NCBI RefSeq assembly: GCF_003286085.1
Contig: NW_020825332.1
Location: 546,001-610,000, forward strand
Source: Drosophila persimilis
Taxonomy: Eukaryota; Arthropoda; Insecta; Diptera; Drosophilidae
Direction: 5' to 3'
DNA length: 64,000 bases
Shown here piece after piece: positions 38,465 through 51,720 of this stretch (positions within the stretch are counted from its first letter, which is position 1; each line of letters starts with the position of its first letter). The notes under the pieces were generated by a model, which worked only from the letters and a program-made list of their open reading frames with translations, was not told the origin of the DNA and did no database searches. The position numbers and the translations under genes are program-made.

Positions 38465-41400
38465 ATCCCTCTCTCTGTGTGCCAGTGGGGGCTCCACTGG
38501 GGGCACCGATGTGCAATTATATTTTATTTGATTTGCATGTCAATGTTGCATAAAACGAAGCGCCAGTGTCGGCAATTGGCATAAATAAATGACAGACAGC
38601 TCTAGAACTGTACAACTATAGAACTGTACAACTGTAGAGCTCTAGAGCGAATTGTTGTATTGTTTGCCCGAGTAAACAAGAGACACACACACGCCGAAAG
38701 AGGGAGCAGAGTGGAGCTATCTTCTCTCCTACTGGTCTCCTCTCTGCCGCCCTCCATCCAAGTATTATTGATTGCAAATTGGCCTGCTAATCATTAATCT
38801 AGAATATTTTGCAATGACATAATACCCGGGCACCAACTGTGGCCAGCGTGTGGCGTCAATTGATAAGGGAATGCCAGTACAAGTACTGTATATATGTACA
38901 TATATATAATCCGCCAAAGGAATGCATTGATAAGCCTTTCGGTGGAAACTTCACCTGTCTCTCCCTCTCTCTCTCCCTCTCTCTTGGGGGAAAAGTTTTG
39001 CATTGATTCATTGACTTTCTTTGGGGGCAATTAAAAGTTTTAATTGAAAAATCCCACAGCCCCTCCTTCGGCGGGGGGGGGGAGGAGGAGCCACGTTTAG
39101 TTTGCCTTTGCGTATGAGCGATATTTTTTGTGTGCATTTTCATAATTAAGCGAGTGAGTGAAAAGCGTGAAAAGTGTGAAAAGCTCGCGCACAAAAGTGA
39201 ATACAAAGTGTGAAAAATATTTTCATAAATATCCACACTATGGTTGGGAGAGGGGTGAGGGGGGGGGGGGGGGTTGTTTGTCAAATGCATTTGAAGAAGA
39301 ACTGAAAACTGAGCACAAGAAAATTGGTGTGTGTGTGTGTGCGTGTGTGTGTGTGTGTGGCGTGTGAGAAATTTGTCACGCCAGGCAGTCAGGCAGGCAG
39401 GCAGGCAGCAGCTGGTGGTCATTTTTTGTCTTTGCTTGCGAGGAGGGAGAATCGAGAATCGAGAATCCCCCAAACCCCCCCCCCTAACCCGCTCCCCCAG
39501 CACCCCTGAAGCACACACCGAAATTGCGGTCACAACAATTTGTTTTCGAGGGGGCGGGGGATGGTTTCTATTTTAAACAAAAGATATAACTATATGTAAA
39601 GATACATGCTCGTATCTGTAGCCATGCACCATGGGTATCTGTATCTTCAACTGGCTTTTTGGGGCCGCTTGAAGTTTCCTGCAAATGCCAAAAACCAGAG
39701 ACCAGAAACCAGAGACTTTGTTTAATCAATTTTTAGCTGAGTTTGGGCTTTAAAGGAAATTATGGGAAATATTTGCGCTGGCATTTGGCCATGCCACTCA
39801 CACACACACACACACCCATACATACATATGTCCTTTTTGTGTGTGTGTGTGTGTGTGTGGGCCAGCAAGGACGTCGCTACCTGGAAATTCAAGTAAGGAA
39901 TACGGCAGCAGGCAGCGGGCGAAAAAAAAAGCGCAGAAAAATAAGGAAAAACGAATCAAATTAAGGTTAAATACCACAAAGCGAGCAAACACACACACAC
40001 ACACACACAGTGTACACTCTACCAATACATTGAAACTTAAATCCGAAACTAAGCACACACACACACACACCGTTGCAGACGCGGGGAATACACACGGACA
40101 CGTGTCGTCCCTCTTTGGCGGCGCCTGAAAGCAGGCAACACTTTTTGCCCTTGCCGCCCCGCCCGCTGACTTCGTTTTAGACCCCTACCGTCCCTACCGC
40201 CCCTCCCCACACACCGTTTCCTGTGGCTCCTCTTCTGGCTCTGGCTCTGGCTCTGGCTCGGGCTTAAAGGTTCCTTTTTTTCACGTAGGCGTTGCCACCG
40301 GAATTTCTGTTGGCAAAATGATGGACAACAACAACTGGCACACAGCAAAACAAACTGCTGCCAGGAAGTGCCAGGAAGGATGGGAAAACAGTCACGAAAC
40401 CCACTCCTGGGCAGAGCCTAAGGGGGCCCCCCGAAGAGGCTGAAATTGAGGCACTAAAAATACCCAAAAGCTGGCACAACGAGCAGAGTTCACAGTTCGT
40501 GCAACATTAATAACAAAATCCATAAATGAAATAATGTTGCTCCTTCATTTGTTTGCCTGATGACGTCAAAAAACGCAAGCGAAAAGGAATAAGGAAACCG
40601 GAAAAAGGGAAATAGAAATGGCAACAATAAAGCAAAAAAAAAAAAAAAAAAGAATAAGAAAAGAAGGAAATACAAAGTTCGCCAAATGGCAAAAAAAAAA
40701 AAAACAAAAAAGAAAGAAAATCGACTAAAAAAATACAAAACGGGAAGTTCTGCCACCCTCCTGCCACCCCCTGCCAGCCCCCGCTTGTAATGGCCAAAAA
40801 CCTCGCGGCACACAAAAGACACACAGACCTACATACGGCAGAGTGCCCCCCGCCCCGTCCGGCCCCCTTCGGGCCCCTCCGGCCCCACCGCTTTTTGCAC
40901 AGATTTTCAGTGTGGAATGTACGGCTCTCAAGCTCGCAACCAACACACACTCCTGCCACAGAGCCGTGCCTCAGACTGAACATGTGTTGGTTGTAAACAG
41001 GAAGCAGCAGCGGCAGCGGCAGCGGCAGTGGCACAAGCCGAAGCAGCTGGGACCCCGCAGAAATACGAGGAACGAAGGAGCGAAGGAACGAAGAATGTTG
41101 TGCCACATTCTCGACACCCCTCGTTGTCCCTCGTTGTCCCTCGGTGCCCCTTGGTGGCACTTCGTGCCCCTCCTGGTGCTCTGCTCGCCTGCTTGTAGCA
41201 TGTTGCAAATGTCAAAGTAGCAAAACCCGGAAATTCGAAGGACATGTTCGAGACACGACGCCCACGACACGACACGACACGACAGCGCCCACACACAGGC
41301 ACAGCAGAGAGAGGCACTGGAGACTTGGAAGAGAGAGTAAAAGTCTCCGCAAGTGGAGAGCGAGAGAGCGAGAAGGCAACACATGCGCAGATCGCCTCAC

Positions 41401-44400
41401 TCTCTCTCCCTCCAAGTTTTTTTTCGGTTTTTGTTTTCGTTTTTGTGCGTGGCTTTGCTTTTGGTCTGTAATTGTTATTGTCTTTTATGAGCCGGTAATA
41501 CTATCTGCTCTCTCGCTCTCGCTCTCCCTCTCCCCCTCCCCCTCCCTCTCTCTGTGCGTTTCCCCTTGGGCAAAATGTAAGTCAAACTTAAGCATCTTAA
41601 GCCAAGTTAGTGCCCCGTCGCCTCTTGCTTGTTTTTCCAACTAACACTAAGAAAACAGAGAGCTTTGCTCTACCCTCTCCTTCTCCTCCTCCTCCTCCTT
41701 CTCCTCTGTTCCCCCCTCCGCTGTTGCAAAAAGCGTGCTTGAATTATTAGCCCAAAGTGCGGTTTCTTCGATTAGTCTTTGGCTCAATCACAAGGCACCG
41801 CTTTTTTGAAGAGACACCCATGGCGTATACGCAATGCAGTCCTTAGACGCTGGCAAAGCCTTTAATCTGCCAGGGAATCAACGATGTAAACAAGACCCCA
41901 AGCCATTTCAAGGTTACTGCTGCTTCTGCTGCTGCTGATCCCTGTACCAATCGGCGTATGCGCAATTTCCGCTCAATCATACGCACTGCTGTCCCGGCTC
42001 TGGGCCCCCAGCCTTTGACAAATTACATGCGCGAGGCCGCACCATCGTTGCCGAATGGATTTTCCTAATCAGTTTTCCCCGACTCGCCGCTAATCAGCTT
42101 TTCCCATCTGCTGACGCAGTTTTTCAGGCACTCGGACAGATCATGTGCTAACAAGTAATCAAAATAAAGCAAAAACTATTCAAGAATTCAAGAATGAAAA
42201 AAGGAAAGCATGAAAAATGTTCTTCCATTCCGAGGGGGGAAAAAAAACAAGCAAAGAACACAGCATTTTAGACGAAAGAAAAAAGAGCTAAAGAATAACT
42301 AAAATTAGCCAAAGATAATTTCAAATGGAAATTGCTGCAACAAGTAATTGCAGGCCCCCCTCCAGCCCACCGCCCCCCTCCGAGAGATACATTTGCTTAA
42401 TTTACCTTTTAAAATGTTTTTTTCATTCTCGAAAATGAAAATATTTTTGGAGCATCTATTTTTGGGGCCTTTTCGTTGCTTTTCTTTGCGTTTCAATTAG
42501 TATTCGTCTGGCCGCTGGCCGCTGACGCAATTATCAATTGTTTTTCCTTTTCATGGGAAAAAAATCTCATTTCGAATGAGTTTTCCGCGCGCATAAATCG
42601 TCACCTTCAATTGTTTTCGATCTATTTATAGGCACCGCATTATGGACATTCCTTTTGGCCCGTCTGTTCTTGGCTGTGGCGGGTTTTGTGATAAGGCTGA
42701 TAAGGCTCCACAGGAAGCAGCAAAAGTGCAGGGGTGTGCCGGAAGGGGGGGGGGGGGGGGGGGCGGGGCTGCGGTTCCCAAGCATAATTCCATAATTCAA
42801 TAATTCTTATCGTTCTCTCGTGTGGAATTCTGGCACAAATTGCATTGTTATTGACTGTTTTATGGCTTGTGGGGGGCTCCAATGCGGTTCCAGGAATCGC
42901 TCAAGAGCTCTCTCCACACTTTTTCTATAGATATAGCAAATGCCTGGCGGCACGGCTCTTAGATTAACCAGAAGGTCTGTGCCGTCTATTGTACATTCGA
43001 TATCTGGCAATACGATATCGGTTCATTTAGTGTTTATCTTTCACTCAAAAAGGTTCGGTTCGGTTCGGTTCGGTTCCCCCCTATCTAGCTGTCCGCCATA
43101 TATGTACTTTGCACATCGATCTTCATAATCAGACTTCCTTGAGCTGAAATTTTATTTGTTTTTCTTTACTTCTTGGCTCATTTGTCAAAAAAAAGAAGCG
43201 AAGCCGAAGCCGCCTTTTGTTGCACAAACAATTTGTGTCGTCGTCTGCGTTCCTTTTTCGATATAAACAGTGTCCGTTCTGTATCTGTATCTGTATCTAC
43301 AGACAGGCTTTATCAAAACACACACAATATACACAATCCGACGATAAATCAAAGTGCAGGAATTGCAATATTTATCAGAGTATCGGAAAAAAATACAGAC
43401 AAAAGAGACAGAGCCAGGGCCAGGGCCTGGGGCTGGGGCTGGGGTTGCGGCTGGGGTAGAGTTTATTTTTCAATTGAGAGGCGATTTGCGTTTAATACGA
43501 TACTATAAACAAAAGATTATGGGTTTTATGGGTACAAATTAGTACAAAAAAAAAGAGGCGAAAAAACCCTGAAGAGAAATAAAAATTTTTTGGTTCAATG
43601 AAATATGATTATGGACACAGACGGGCGCCGCCGTTCGGCCGAGGGTTCGAAACGATACCATCGCCAAACAGGAAATACCAAACGAATATATATACACTAT
43701 ATGTGGAGTGTATAGGTGTGCAGATAGGAGCCGCCGGCTAGGTGCAGGAACGTATCTGCGAAATATAGTTTTTGGGCTTAAATTTGCAATGGAAATTGGT
43801 ACAGATACAGATACAATTTCCTGTATTGCGGGTGATAAAAATTCAAATAATTCTACCAATAGTTCAGCTTTAATCGGGGGGGGTACAATATTTAAGGAAA
43901 GCCAGATGGAAAACTGGAAAATGGAGAGTATTCCTGTTGAAGATTGATTTCTTCAAAGAGAAGTACACTCCATCGTGTGCCCCGTCTCGCCTTGTGACCT
44001 CGTGCTCACTATCTCTCTCCCAGTGTGGCTTTGCACTGAAGCGTGGTCTTTCTTTCAGGTCGAAGACAAGTCAACCTGCCTGAACTTTAATTTGTTTGCC
44101 TGTCAGAAAACGCCAATCCCCAATCCCCAAGCTATATTCCTAACGATATCTACTAAATGTCATTCTTGGACTGTGTCCTCATTTTGTTCCTTCAATCAAG
44201 TTTTCAATAAAAAACTGAAGTGCAAGACAGAGAGCAGGGGGGACACAGGGGGGCCGGGGGAGACGCATCAAAAATTGATTAGTTTATAACGAAGGCAAAT
44301 TGAGGTTTAATTTGTTTTGAGTGGGCCACTGAATTGCTCTGTGCTCCGTGCTCTGTGCTCCGTTCTCCGTGTGCGCTGTGCTCTCTGTGCGTGACTGCTA

Positions 44401-44672
44401 TATCAATATGTCTGCCACTGTACATTGTCTGAAAGGTCACAAAGATGGTGGGTGGGGTGGGTTGGGGGGGGGCTGTAAGAATGGTCATGACTGCACTGAC
44501 AGTCAGGTCATAGCCACAATTTGCTGGCCATTAAGCCCACAAAGATTATGGCTTATGGCTGATGGCTGAGCCCCGAAGCCGGCCAGAGACTTGCCACCGA
44601 AGGGTGGGGGTGGGGAGGGTCTCTATAAAATATTTAAAATGCCATTCCCATACACTAGAATGAATGATTCGC

Positions 44673-44674
<2 letters not shown>

Positions 44675-44705
<31 letters not shown>
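44675..44705. repeat. (CA)n microsatellite
   Basis: About 15 CA units without interruption, inside the large plus-strand intron. Confidence 0.9.
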
Positions 44706-44707
<2 letters not shown>

Positions 44708-45279
44708 TGGTTCCCCATTTCTCTCTCTCTGTCGCTCCCTTTCTATCCCTCTCTGTCTCTCTGTTTTGGGTCATTATATTAGTTGGCTATCGTTTTGTGG
44801 CTCTTTCTTTTTTGCTTTGTTGTTGGCTCTGCAATTAGTTTGGCTTGCATTCGTTTGACATTTTGCCGTGCCCCATACAACCATCTGCCACACACACACC
44901 CCAGCCCCCCCCCTACACCCCGGTGGCACCACCCTGTAGATGGTTGTCTTCCTCTTGCGACAATATCTCGTGCATTCGCTTTTGTCAAATGACATTTCTA
45001 TTTCTTCGAGTCACTCAGACACACAGACACATACATATATCTATGCACCTGGGCGAGTGTATTAGTGTGTTGCCAGGACAGACCCCTCCCCCCTCCCCCT
45101 CTCCTCCCTTGCATAGTCTGCCACTAATGTGGCGTACGTTTTTTGGCCAACACTTTATCAAGATGGCAGACGCCTTGGCTCCCAGCCAGCCAGCCAGCCA
45201 GCCCGCCAGCCAGCGGCAAAAGTGCACACAAAACTACAAAATTGTGTACCTACCCCGAAATTAGTAGAAGACGGGGACA

Positions 45280-45304
45280 GGGGGGGGGGGGGGGGGGGGG
45301 GGGG
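45280..45304. repeat. Poly-G run, 25 bases
   Basis: An uninterrupted run of 25 G in the large intron, the same class as the other long G/C runs. Confidence 0.9.
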
Positions 45305-46007
45305 TACACCTTGAGTTTTGGCCACACTTTTCGGTGGAGTGAAGGAGTGAAGCGAAGGAGTTTCTTTTTTGTGAATTGCTAAAAAGTCGAAATTGGTAGA
45401 CAATTTTTGAGAATGAAAATATGAGAGCTGTTTTCTATGCCACCCACTTTTCCTCCCTGCCACCACCTCTACCTCCACCACTCAGATGAGTCATTTCTTT
45501 CGCTTTTCGCCTTTCTATTTTCCATTTTCCATTTTCTATTTGATATTCTTTTTGTCTCTTTTTTCTTGTGTGTGCTTTCGTTAACAAATTTGTTTTCCTT
45601 TTTGGAATTATTTATCTTGGCGCAATTTTTCATTTCCCCAGAGGAGCAAAGGGGGGGAGCAAGGGGGGCGGGGAAGGGGGCTGGCTCTTAAGCATTAAGC
45701 ATTTTCTGAGGGTATCAACGGGGTTCGCTGCGACAACATGTGCCATTTGTCTTTCAACCTTCAAGAAACATTTAGACGTCATTCATCTCTCATAATTCTC
45801 GCTCGGGGCGTTTGCTTTTGCTTTTGTTTTCTGCTTTTGCTTTTGCTTTTATTTGTGTGTGTTCTTTTGTCTTTGCTACTTGTGCTTCCTTTTCTAGTTT
45901 GGCAAAACCGAAGGAATTTTCCACTCCACCATTAAATCGAGTTAGAAACGAGGGGGGCTTTTGTGAGTCGCTGCTGCGACCGACACTCGAAATTTGTACC
46001 CGATACT

Positions 46008-46021
46008 CCGCCAGAGGGCGC
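46008..46021 (+). promoter_or_regulatory. CTCF-like insulator site
   Basis: CCGCCAGAGGGCGC matches the known CTCF core (CCASYAGRKGGCR) at 12 of 13 positions. The same 16 bases, including the following AC, occur in reverse orientation at 53738-53753. CTCF is a conserved zinc-finger insulator protein that also acts in Drosophila. Confidence 0.5.
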
Positions 46022-46197
46022 ACACACATTGCACGACGAAGAGTGTGTGAGAGCGAGACGTGTAAATCGATTTCAGTCTTGTGGATATGGGCATTCTTTT
46101 CGACTCTGCGGACTCTGGGATCTAGGCGGTCATCGGGACGGACAGACAGGGACACACAGGGCTCAATGCTGATCAGGAATTCCCCCCAAAGAGTCGT

Positions 46198-46608
46198 ATG
46201 TCATGTAGATATGTTTGTCAAATCGGTAATCAATGTGGGACCAGGATCTTTAGCACAAGCATCGTCGCCGTTTTCACTCACATGCAACTGTCAAAGCTCT
46301 GGATATGCCGGCAATGTAGTCGGCAGATGTGGCACCGCACGTTCCACCTGGAAATTCTCCGTCGCACCCGATACCTATGCTGCTCATCGCGGCCCTCCTA
46401 ACGGCCAAGTCGCTGTTGATGCACCCCTGGATCCTACTCAACAGCTGTTTGATTGGGCGCGAGATCGTATCTCGGCTCTACGGGCTCACACTGCGCATGG
46501 TACTGCCCATTATCTTCACTTGTCTGCTTGGCCTGATGGTCAAGTGTGTGAAGGAGGTCGTCGAGCGGTCTTCAGTGAAAAATTTGCGGATTTTGCGCGT
46601 TATGTGAG
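46198..46608 (+). pseudogene. Coding-like fragment with a frame break, unidentified
   Basis: Two adjoining plus-strand frames look more like protein than the DNA around them. The first (to 46401) is basic and Cys/Trp-containing. The second (46329-46607) is hydrophobic, for example MLLIAALLTAKSLLMHPWIL and MVLPIIFTCLLGLMV, with high GC at third codon positions as in fly genes. They would read as one membrane-protein fragment if a single frameshift lay near 46375. There is no clear start, splice site or conserved family signature. It may be a decayed retrocopy or duplicate, or a chance pair of frames. It lies between the two direct repeats. Confidence 0.25.
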
Positions 46609-46799
46609 TCCTAATAGAACTCAATCGTTTGTTAGTCTTTTCTGAACCTACTTTAAGACTTTAAGACGAGGGGGAACGTTGCGTCAGTCAGTATGGCTGC
46701 TCTCCGCCACAGGACGCACACATTGCACGACGATTACACTTGAGTGAGAGAGATAGAGACTGATTCGACAATCTGGTAGATATAGTCCAACTTACCCCC

Positions 46800-49700
46800 C
46801 CTTTTTTTGGGTATCGGGCATTAAAAGAGAAATATATTCGGCTCCTGGCTTATTGTTGATTGCCGGAAAAGTTGAACCATCGCTCCCCTGCTGATGGTTC
46901 TTGATGGCCTTCTACTTCTGCCTGGGGTTCTAGGGGCCATATAACGTTTCGACTGCTGGCCCCGTCAAGGACGTTTGATAAGATTGCCCCAATAGCAGAA
47001 ACAGAGGTAGAAGCAGCAACGGAAACAGAAGTTGAAACATTATTTTCCGCTGGAATTCAAGTTTTATGCGGAATAAACTTTTATGGCAAAGAAAAGGAAA
47101 ATATAAACTTTTTAGGACAGGACACGGGGACACCATCTCTCTCTCAACCTCCCTCCCCCCCCCCCGAAATAACGGGACAAACAATTATGGGCATGGAAAT
47201 TATTCGGAAATTCGAAAGAATATTCGAAAATGTTGGGTCTTTAATTCACATAAAAACATAAATCACTGCGTGACGCAGTTTGTGGGGCCCTGACTAATGT
47301 CTATATACCTATGTGCCCATGTGCCCATGTGCCTATAGTATATATACACGTAGTAGCTGTCTATATCTTGAGCTAATCTGCCATCAAAAATATATGTCAG
47401 CCAGCAGCAAAACGCCCAAATAAATTCCATTCCTCCATTCCTCGGAGCCACAAAAGAAAGTCCGTCCCGATATGAAAAATGTTGAAAAAATTAAATGAAA
47501 ATAAATATCTTGGATATACTGAGAATTCCAAAAACGAAAATTAGTCAAATAAAAAAAACAAATCACTTGCAGTCGAGGGGCAATAAAAGTGTGAAAAGAC
47601 GAACGGACGTTGCGTCCGTGGGTCGCGAGTGTTTATTTTGATTGTCTTGATTACAGTCATCATCAGCGACAGAGGGACAGAGAGACAGAGAGACAGAGAG
47701 ACAGACATATACACAGGTTGATTACACCATATACACTCTATAGATACAGATACAGATACAGATACAGATACAGATACACATTCCATACAAATGTGGCAGC
47801 CATAGAGATATAGATACGAGCGAGATATGGATGGACATTATACAATACCAGAGATTGCTGGCTCTGCCTGGCATGGGGCCAATAAATTGGGCTGTGCAAA
47901 TACCAGCCATAGACTTGTAGAACAAAGGTTGCATTTCGGTGTCATGGAGGTGTGGCTCCCCAGAGCATACGGTAGTAGTAGAGCCCATTCTATCCAGAAA
48001 GTGCAAGTGCCAAACGAGACGAGATTCATTTCAGCAGATTATATATGTGTACGTATCGCTCATCAAATCGGGAATACAATGTACAATGGCTTCTATTTCT
48101 TGTGTAATTTATTGGCCGGGGTCTGAGTGGCATTACAGCCCTTTCCACTGGGATCCACTGGGGATACAGTGTGTGCCGTGTGGGGGAATGGGATCGTAAA
48201 TAATTCGAACGACCGTCGAGTGCCCATCGTCTGTTCCTCTGTTCGTCCGGTGTTTGCTTATCAATTTCCAGTTTAGTTTTTTTCAATTCGGATTCGGTTT
48301 CGATTCGATTCGATTCGAGTGGTCTCGGGGCTGCCATAAAGCATGTTTTATGTGGCTAATATTTAATATTATATATTTAAGTGATTGATTTCGATTTCGA
48401 CAGAATAATCAGTGACTAATTTATGGTGCGAGCGGTGCAACAACGAGAACGGACTATGGCGCCCGGTCTGGGATCGGCTGGTGCGCACCTCTCTCTATCT
48501 CTCTCTCTCTCTCTCGCTCTTACCTCATCGATGACTGTGGCACCTTCCTCTAACCGTAGTACTCGTAATATTTGCCCAGTCCAGTCGTTGAGATCATTGT
48601 GTGTCCAGTCCAGTGGTGCCCCAAGGGGGAACTGTCACGAATGCTCCCAGTGTGCTCTGTGCCTGTCCCTCTTCTAGATCTGCTCTCTGCTTTCCTTCTC
48701 GCATCATCTTTTATAGTTCTCTCCCTCTCTCTGGCTGTCAATTTGCGTTTATTAGATGCACACACGAGGCACTGGCACTGGCGCAAGCGAGGCTTGAGCT
48801 ATGGATACCTGAGCGGTGTGCCAGGGGAGGGGAAGGTGTGGGGGATATGTGAATGACTTGGGTCACAGCTGGCGGGACGAGAGCAGCAGCAGCAGCACTT
48901 GAGAGCAGCAGAGCGTGCTCAACTATTTGGCTGCTGCCACACCTGTGTCTCCCCTACCCCCCTCCCCACTCTGGCCACACAACCCCCTCCCTGCAGCCCT
49001 CAAGCCACGTCTAAGGCTGCCCCTGGCCCACACACACACACACACACACACACGTGCTTTTTATTCAATTAACACAGCGAGAAGACCAGAGAAGAGCCAG
49101 CCCCGGAGGCGGTGGGAGGGCAGGGGGTTCATGCATTAATTTGAGCCAAGAGCTCAGGCAGCTGCCAAAAAATTGACTTAATTTGTTAAGAAAACAAAGA
49201 AGAAGAGCGAGAAGAACCCTCTCCCCGAGGGGGTTGGCTGAAAGAGGGTTAAGTGGCAGTAAGGGGTGGGGATGGGGCGGTGGAATGTTGCATGTAATCG
49301 AGATAATCCGTTAATTAGCCAAACCAAATAGGAAGAAACTTTTACTTCTTTACGGGCCGAAAGAGCATTACGAATTATGCAAATTTCAATGGTTTTAATC
49401 AGCGAAAGAACAGAAACCTGGAAGAGAAACGGGGAACGAGGGAGAGGAAACAGTACAGAGAATGTGGCATATCCTTGACATTTAGCGGGGGCGAAAAGGT
49501 TAGTTATGGACAGCAGTGCCTCCTCAAACTATCGTACAAGCGACACCAATCCTTTCTGCACTGCTGCCCCGGATCCCTGCGTTGATCCAGAGAGAGAGAG
49601 AGAGAGGGAGAGAGGGATTACCTCAATTTAAAAGGCTGCCCAAAGGACAGACGGAGATGACCTAAGTGCCTTCCTCTGTTCCAAGGGAAAACTTCTGGTC

Positions 49701-51720
49701 AGGTCAGAGTTCCTCCTCCTCATCCCCCTCTGGGTGGCGCAGCCTATCAAAAAGTGAGATGCAAACGCATTCGGCAAGTGGCAAGTGGCAAGTGCCACTA
49801 AAAAAACAAACGACAAAACCGCAAATTGAAAGAGCAGCAAAAAGGAAAAGAAATGAAAGCAAAAATTTGCATAAGAGACTGCTGCGAAACGGTTTCCATT
49901 TGACGAAAGTCGATTCGAGAGCCGGTCGGGGGCAGCCGGTGCCCACTGTACTGCCACACTCAATTCATTGAAAAAAAAAAAAAAAAAACGGAGGAAAAAG
50001 AAAGACAGAAAAACACTTAAAGCGGCAACGAGAACTGCGACAATGTTGGACACAGAATAAAAAGTGGGCAAGGAGACAAAAACAAAAGAGAAAACGTTGA
50101 AATGAAAATGCAGCCACCCTTCAGTGGCACCCTTCCCAACCCCCCCTAAACCCCCCTAACCCCGCCGCCCCCCTTGGACTGTCTGGTGTCGCTTCATGCG
50201 TTGGCTTTGCTTCATTAAAATTTGTTTTTCATTTCAATTAAGTTGCGGTTTCCAGCCGAAATCAAAGCCATTGTTTGGTTACCAGGAAAAAAGCAGGATG
50301 CCGCCTGCAAGGGGGAAGGAAAGTGGATCAAGTGGCAGGCACTCCGGCACTCCGGTTTTGGGGCCAAAAGATATCGCATTTAATGGGGCGAATCCTTGGC
50401 CACTCAAATGTTTCGTTTCGGCTAATTTGCTGCACAATTAGTTTCCAGTTAGGTAAATCATCAAACGATTTCCCATAAGATTTATGCGAAACAGAAAACA
50501 GAAAACAGAAAATAGAAAACACATTTCGCTGGGGCCCACCCACGCGAAGAGATCTATTTGCCCGTACACCTGCCTCGGGCACGGGAAAAACTCGGTGAAA
50601 ACTGAACAATAAATGTGTATGTACATTACTTGGAGAATGCCATTCGAGATGGATGTGCGGCTGTGTGGCTGGGAAAAACATATTTAAGACCCATTTCTAT
50701 TTGCAAATTCATGCCAAAAACGAGGCAAATTCAATTTGGCCTTTGATCAAAGATGAAATTGCAGTCCAAAAGGAGACAGACACAGAGAGGCTGGAGGAGG
50801 GGGGGGCTGTTGAGAGGATTTATTACTATGAAATGTGCTGTAAACGGCTCAAAGCGGTACAACGCGGCGTATGCGTAATGTGCGCTCTCTTTCGCTCGCG
50901 GGACAAATGCCAGATACAAATATGAATAGAATACGAAAGAATGAGTATTCGTAGATGTTTGCACACTTAATGAGCCAATAAAAGTGTTGGCCGCCGCCTC
51001 GTACACATTTTCCCCCACAGCTAAATCAATAAAAACATCGTTTCATTTCATTTCGTATCGTTCCTTCGGTCTTTCCTTCGCCTCTACAGTATTTATAAAT
51101 TCTAAAATGTTATATTCATTTGTGGTTTTAGTATTTTTGTTGCTGTTTGTTATGGCTTAAATGGTTTCTCAATTGCAAATGCAATTGCAAGAGAGCAGAC
51201 ATGGGGCTCGAGGGTGGAATGGGGTTGTTAATTACTTGGAAAAGTGTCAAAAAAAAGAAAAAGGAAACACATGTGGAGGGGGTTTGGGGAGTGAAATATT
51301 TCAAAATATGTATGTCTTGGGAAAGGCCTCAAGTGCTCGCTCACCCTATTGATTGCCCTTTTTGTTCTTTTGATTGCTTTTGCCCACTTTTCGAACATGA
51401 AAATTCTCATGTTCTTGCTCTGATGAATTCTTGCCTTGCCGTGCCTTTCCCTGCCTTGCCTTTGCCCATTGAGCAATAAATACAGCAAAATTAATTGCTG
51501 CCTCTCTCTCTCTCTCTCTCTCCCTTTTGGGGTGGTGCTTGGGCCCTGCTTAACACATTTTAATTGCCCCAAAAATGTACGCATTCCCGAAATCAGATTT
51601 TTGCCAAAAAAGTCACATGTGGGGTCTTCTGTCATGTCATTTCTGTGGTCTGCAAATTGTATATTTATTTGATTTCCACATAAAACGGTAATTAAAAATG
51701 TGTTTTAATTAAACATCCAC
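46800..51720. other. Large intron, middle part
   Basis: No exon is recognised. It contains a GATACA array at about 47741-47775, (CT)n near 48.5 kb, (CA)n at 49.03-49.05 kb, (GA)n at 49.59 kb and many T- or A-rich runs. The short frames here show no coding pattern. A TTAG|GTAAAT at about 50452 resembles a recursive site but has a poor pyrimidine tract. Confidence 0.5.
47741..47775. repeat. (GATACA)n microsatellite
   Basis: About six GATACA units, the longest array of this family seen in the window. The surrounding DNA is intronic. Confidence 0.9.

Larger units (their letters stand above)
35216..46000. other. Large intron, first part
   Basis: No exon is recognised. Two perfect minus-strand motif 6 matches lie at 35386-35407. 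Simple repeats include (GGA)n at 36132-36177, a 31-base C run at 38434-38464, (TG)n at 39.33 and 39.84 kb, (CA)n at 39.99 and 40.06 kb, a 19-base G run at 42745-42763, GGTTC repeats at 43.05 kb, TATCTG at 43.28 kb, (CA)n at 44675-44705, CAGC repeats at 45.18 kb and a 25-base G run at 45280-45304. Long open frames here, such as 40507-41208 and 38856-39533 on the minus strand, are not coding. Confidence 0.5.
45947..46790. repeat. Diverged direct repeat flanking about 600 bases
   Basis: Two related segments in the same orientation, about 45947-46100 and 46667-46790, share ACGAGGGG, CTCCGCCA and CGCACA..CATTGCACGACGA, then a weaker GTGAGAGAG..GA..GA stretch. The spacing is about 700 bases. The first copy holds the CTCF-like site intact, and in the second that site is changed at several bases. 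It may be an old tandem duplication or the flanks of a lost insertion. The spacer holds a coding-like fragment. Confidence 0.55.

Noticed and set aside
38856-39533. 225-codon minus-strand open frame
   Set aside because: It is built from a (CA)n tract (poly-Thr-His), C runs and GA repeats.
40507-41208. 233-codon minus-strand open frame
   Set aside because: It is Phe/Leu-rich from poly-A/T tracts and Cys/Arg-rich elsewhere, with no start signal, splice site or family motif.
43640-43655. GGGTTCGAAAC resembling a tRNA B box
   Set aside because: The flanks do not pair as a T arm and no A box or acceptor stem is present.
44030-44110. Splice acceptor CTTTCTTTCAG at about 44058
   Set aside because: It is a good acceptor, but it is followed by GTCGAA, not a 5' splice site, and the phase 1 frame stops after 10 codons without a donor.
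50430-50460. TTAG|GTAAAT as a recursive site
   Set aside because: A CTAAT lies upstream, but the base before AG is T and there is no pyrimidine tract.
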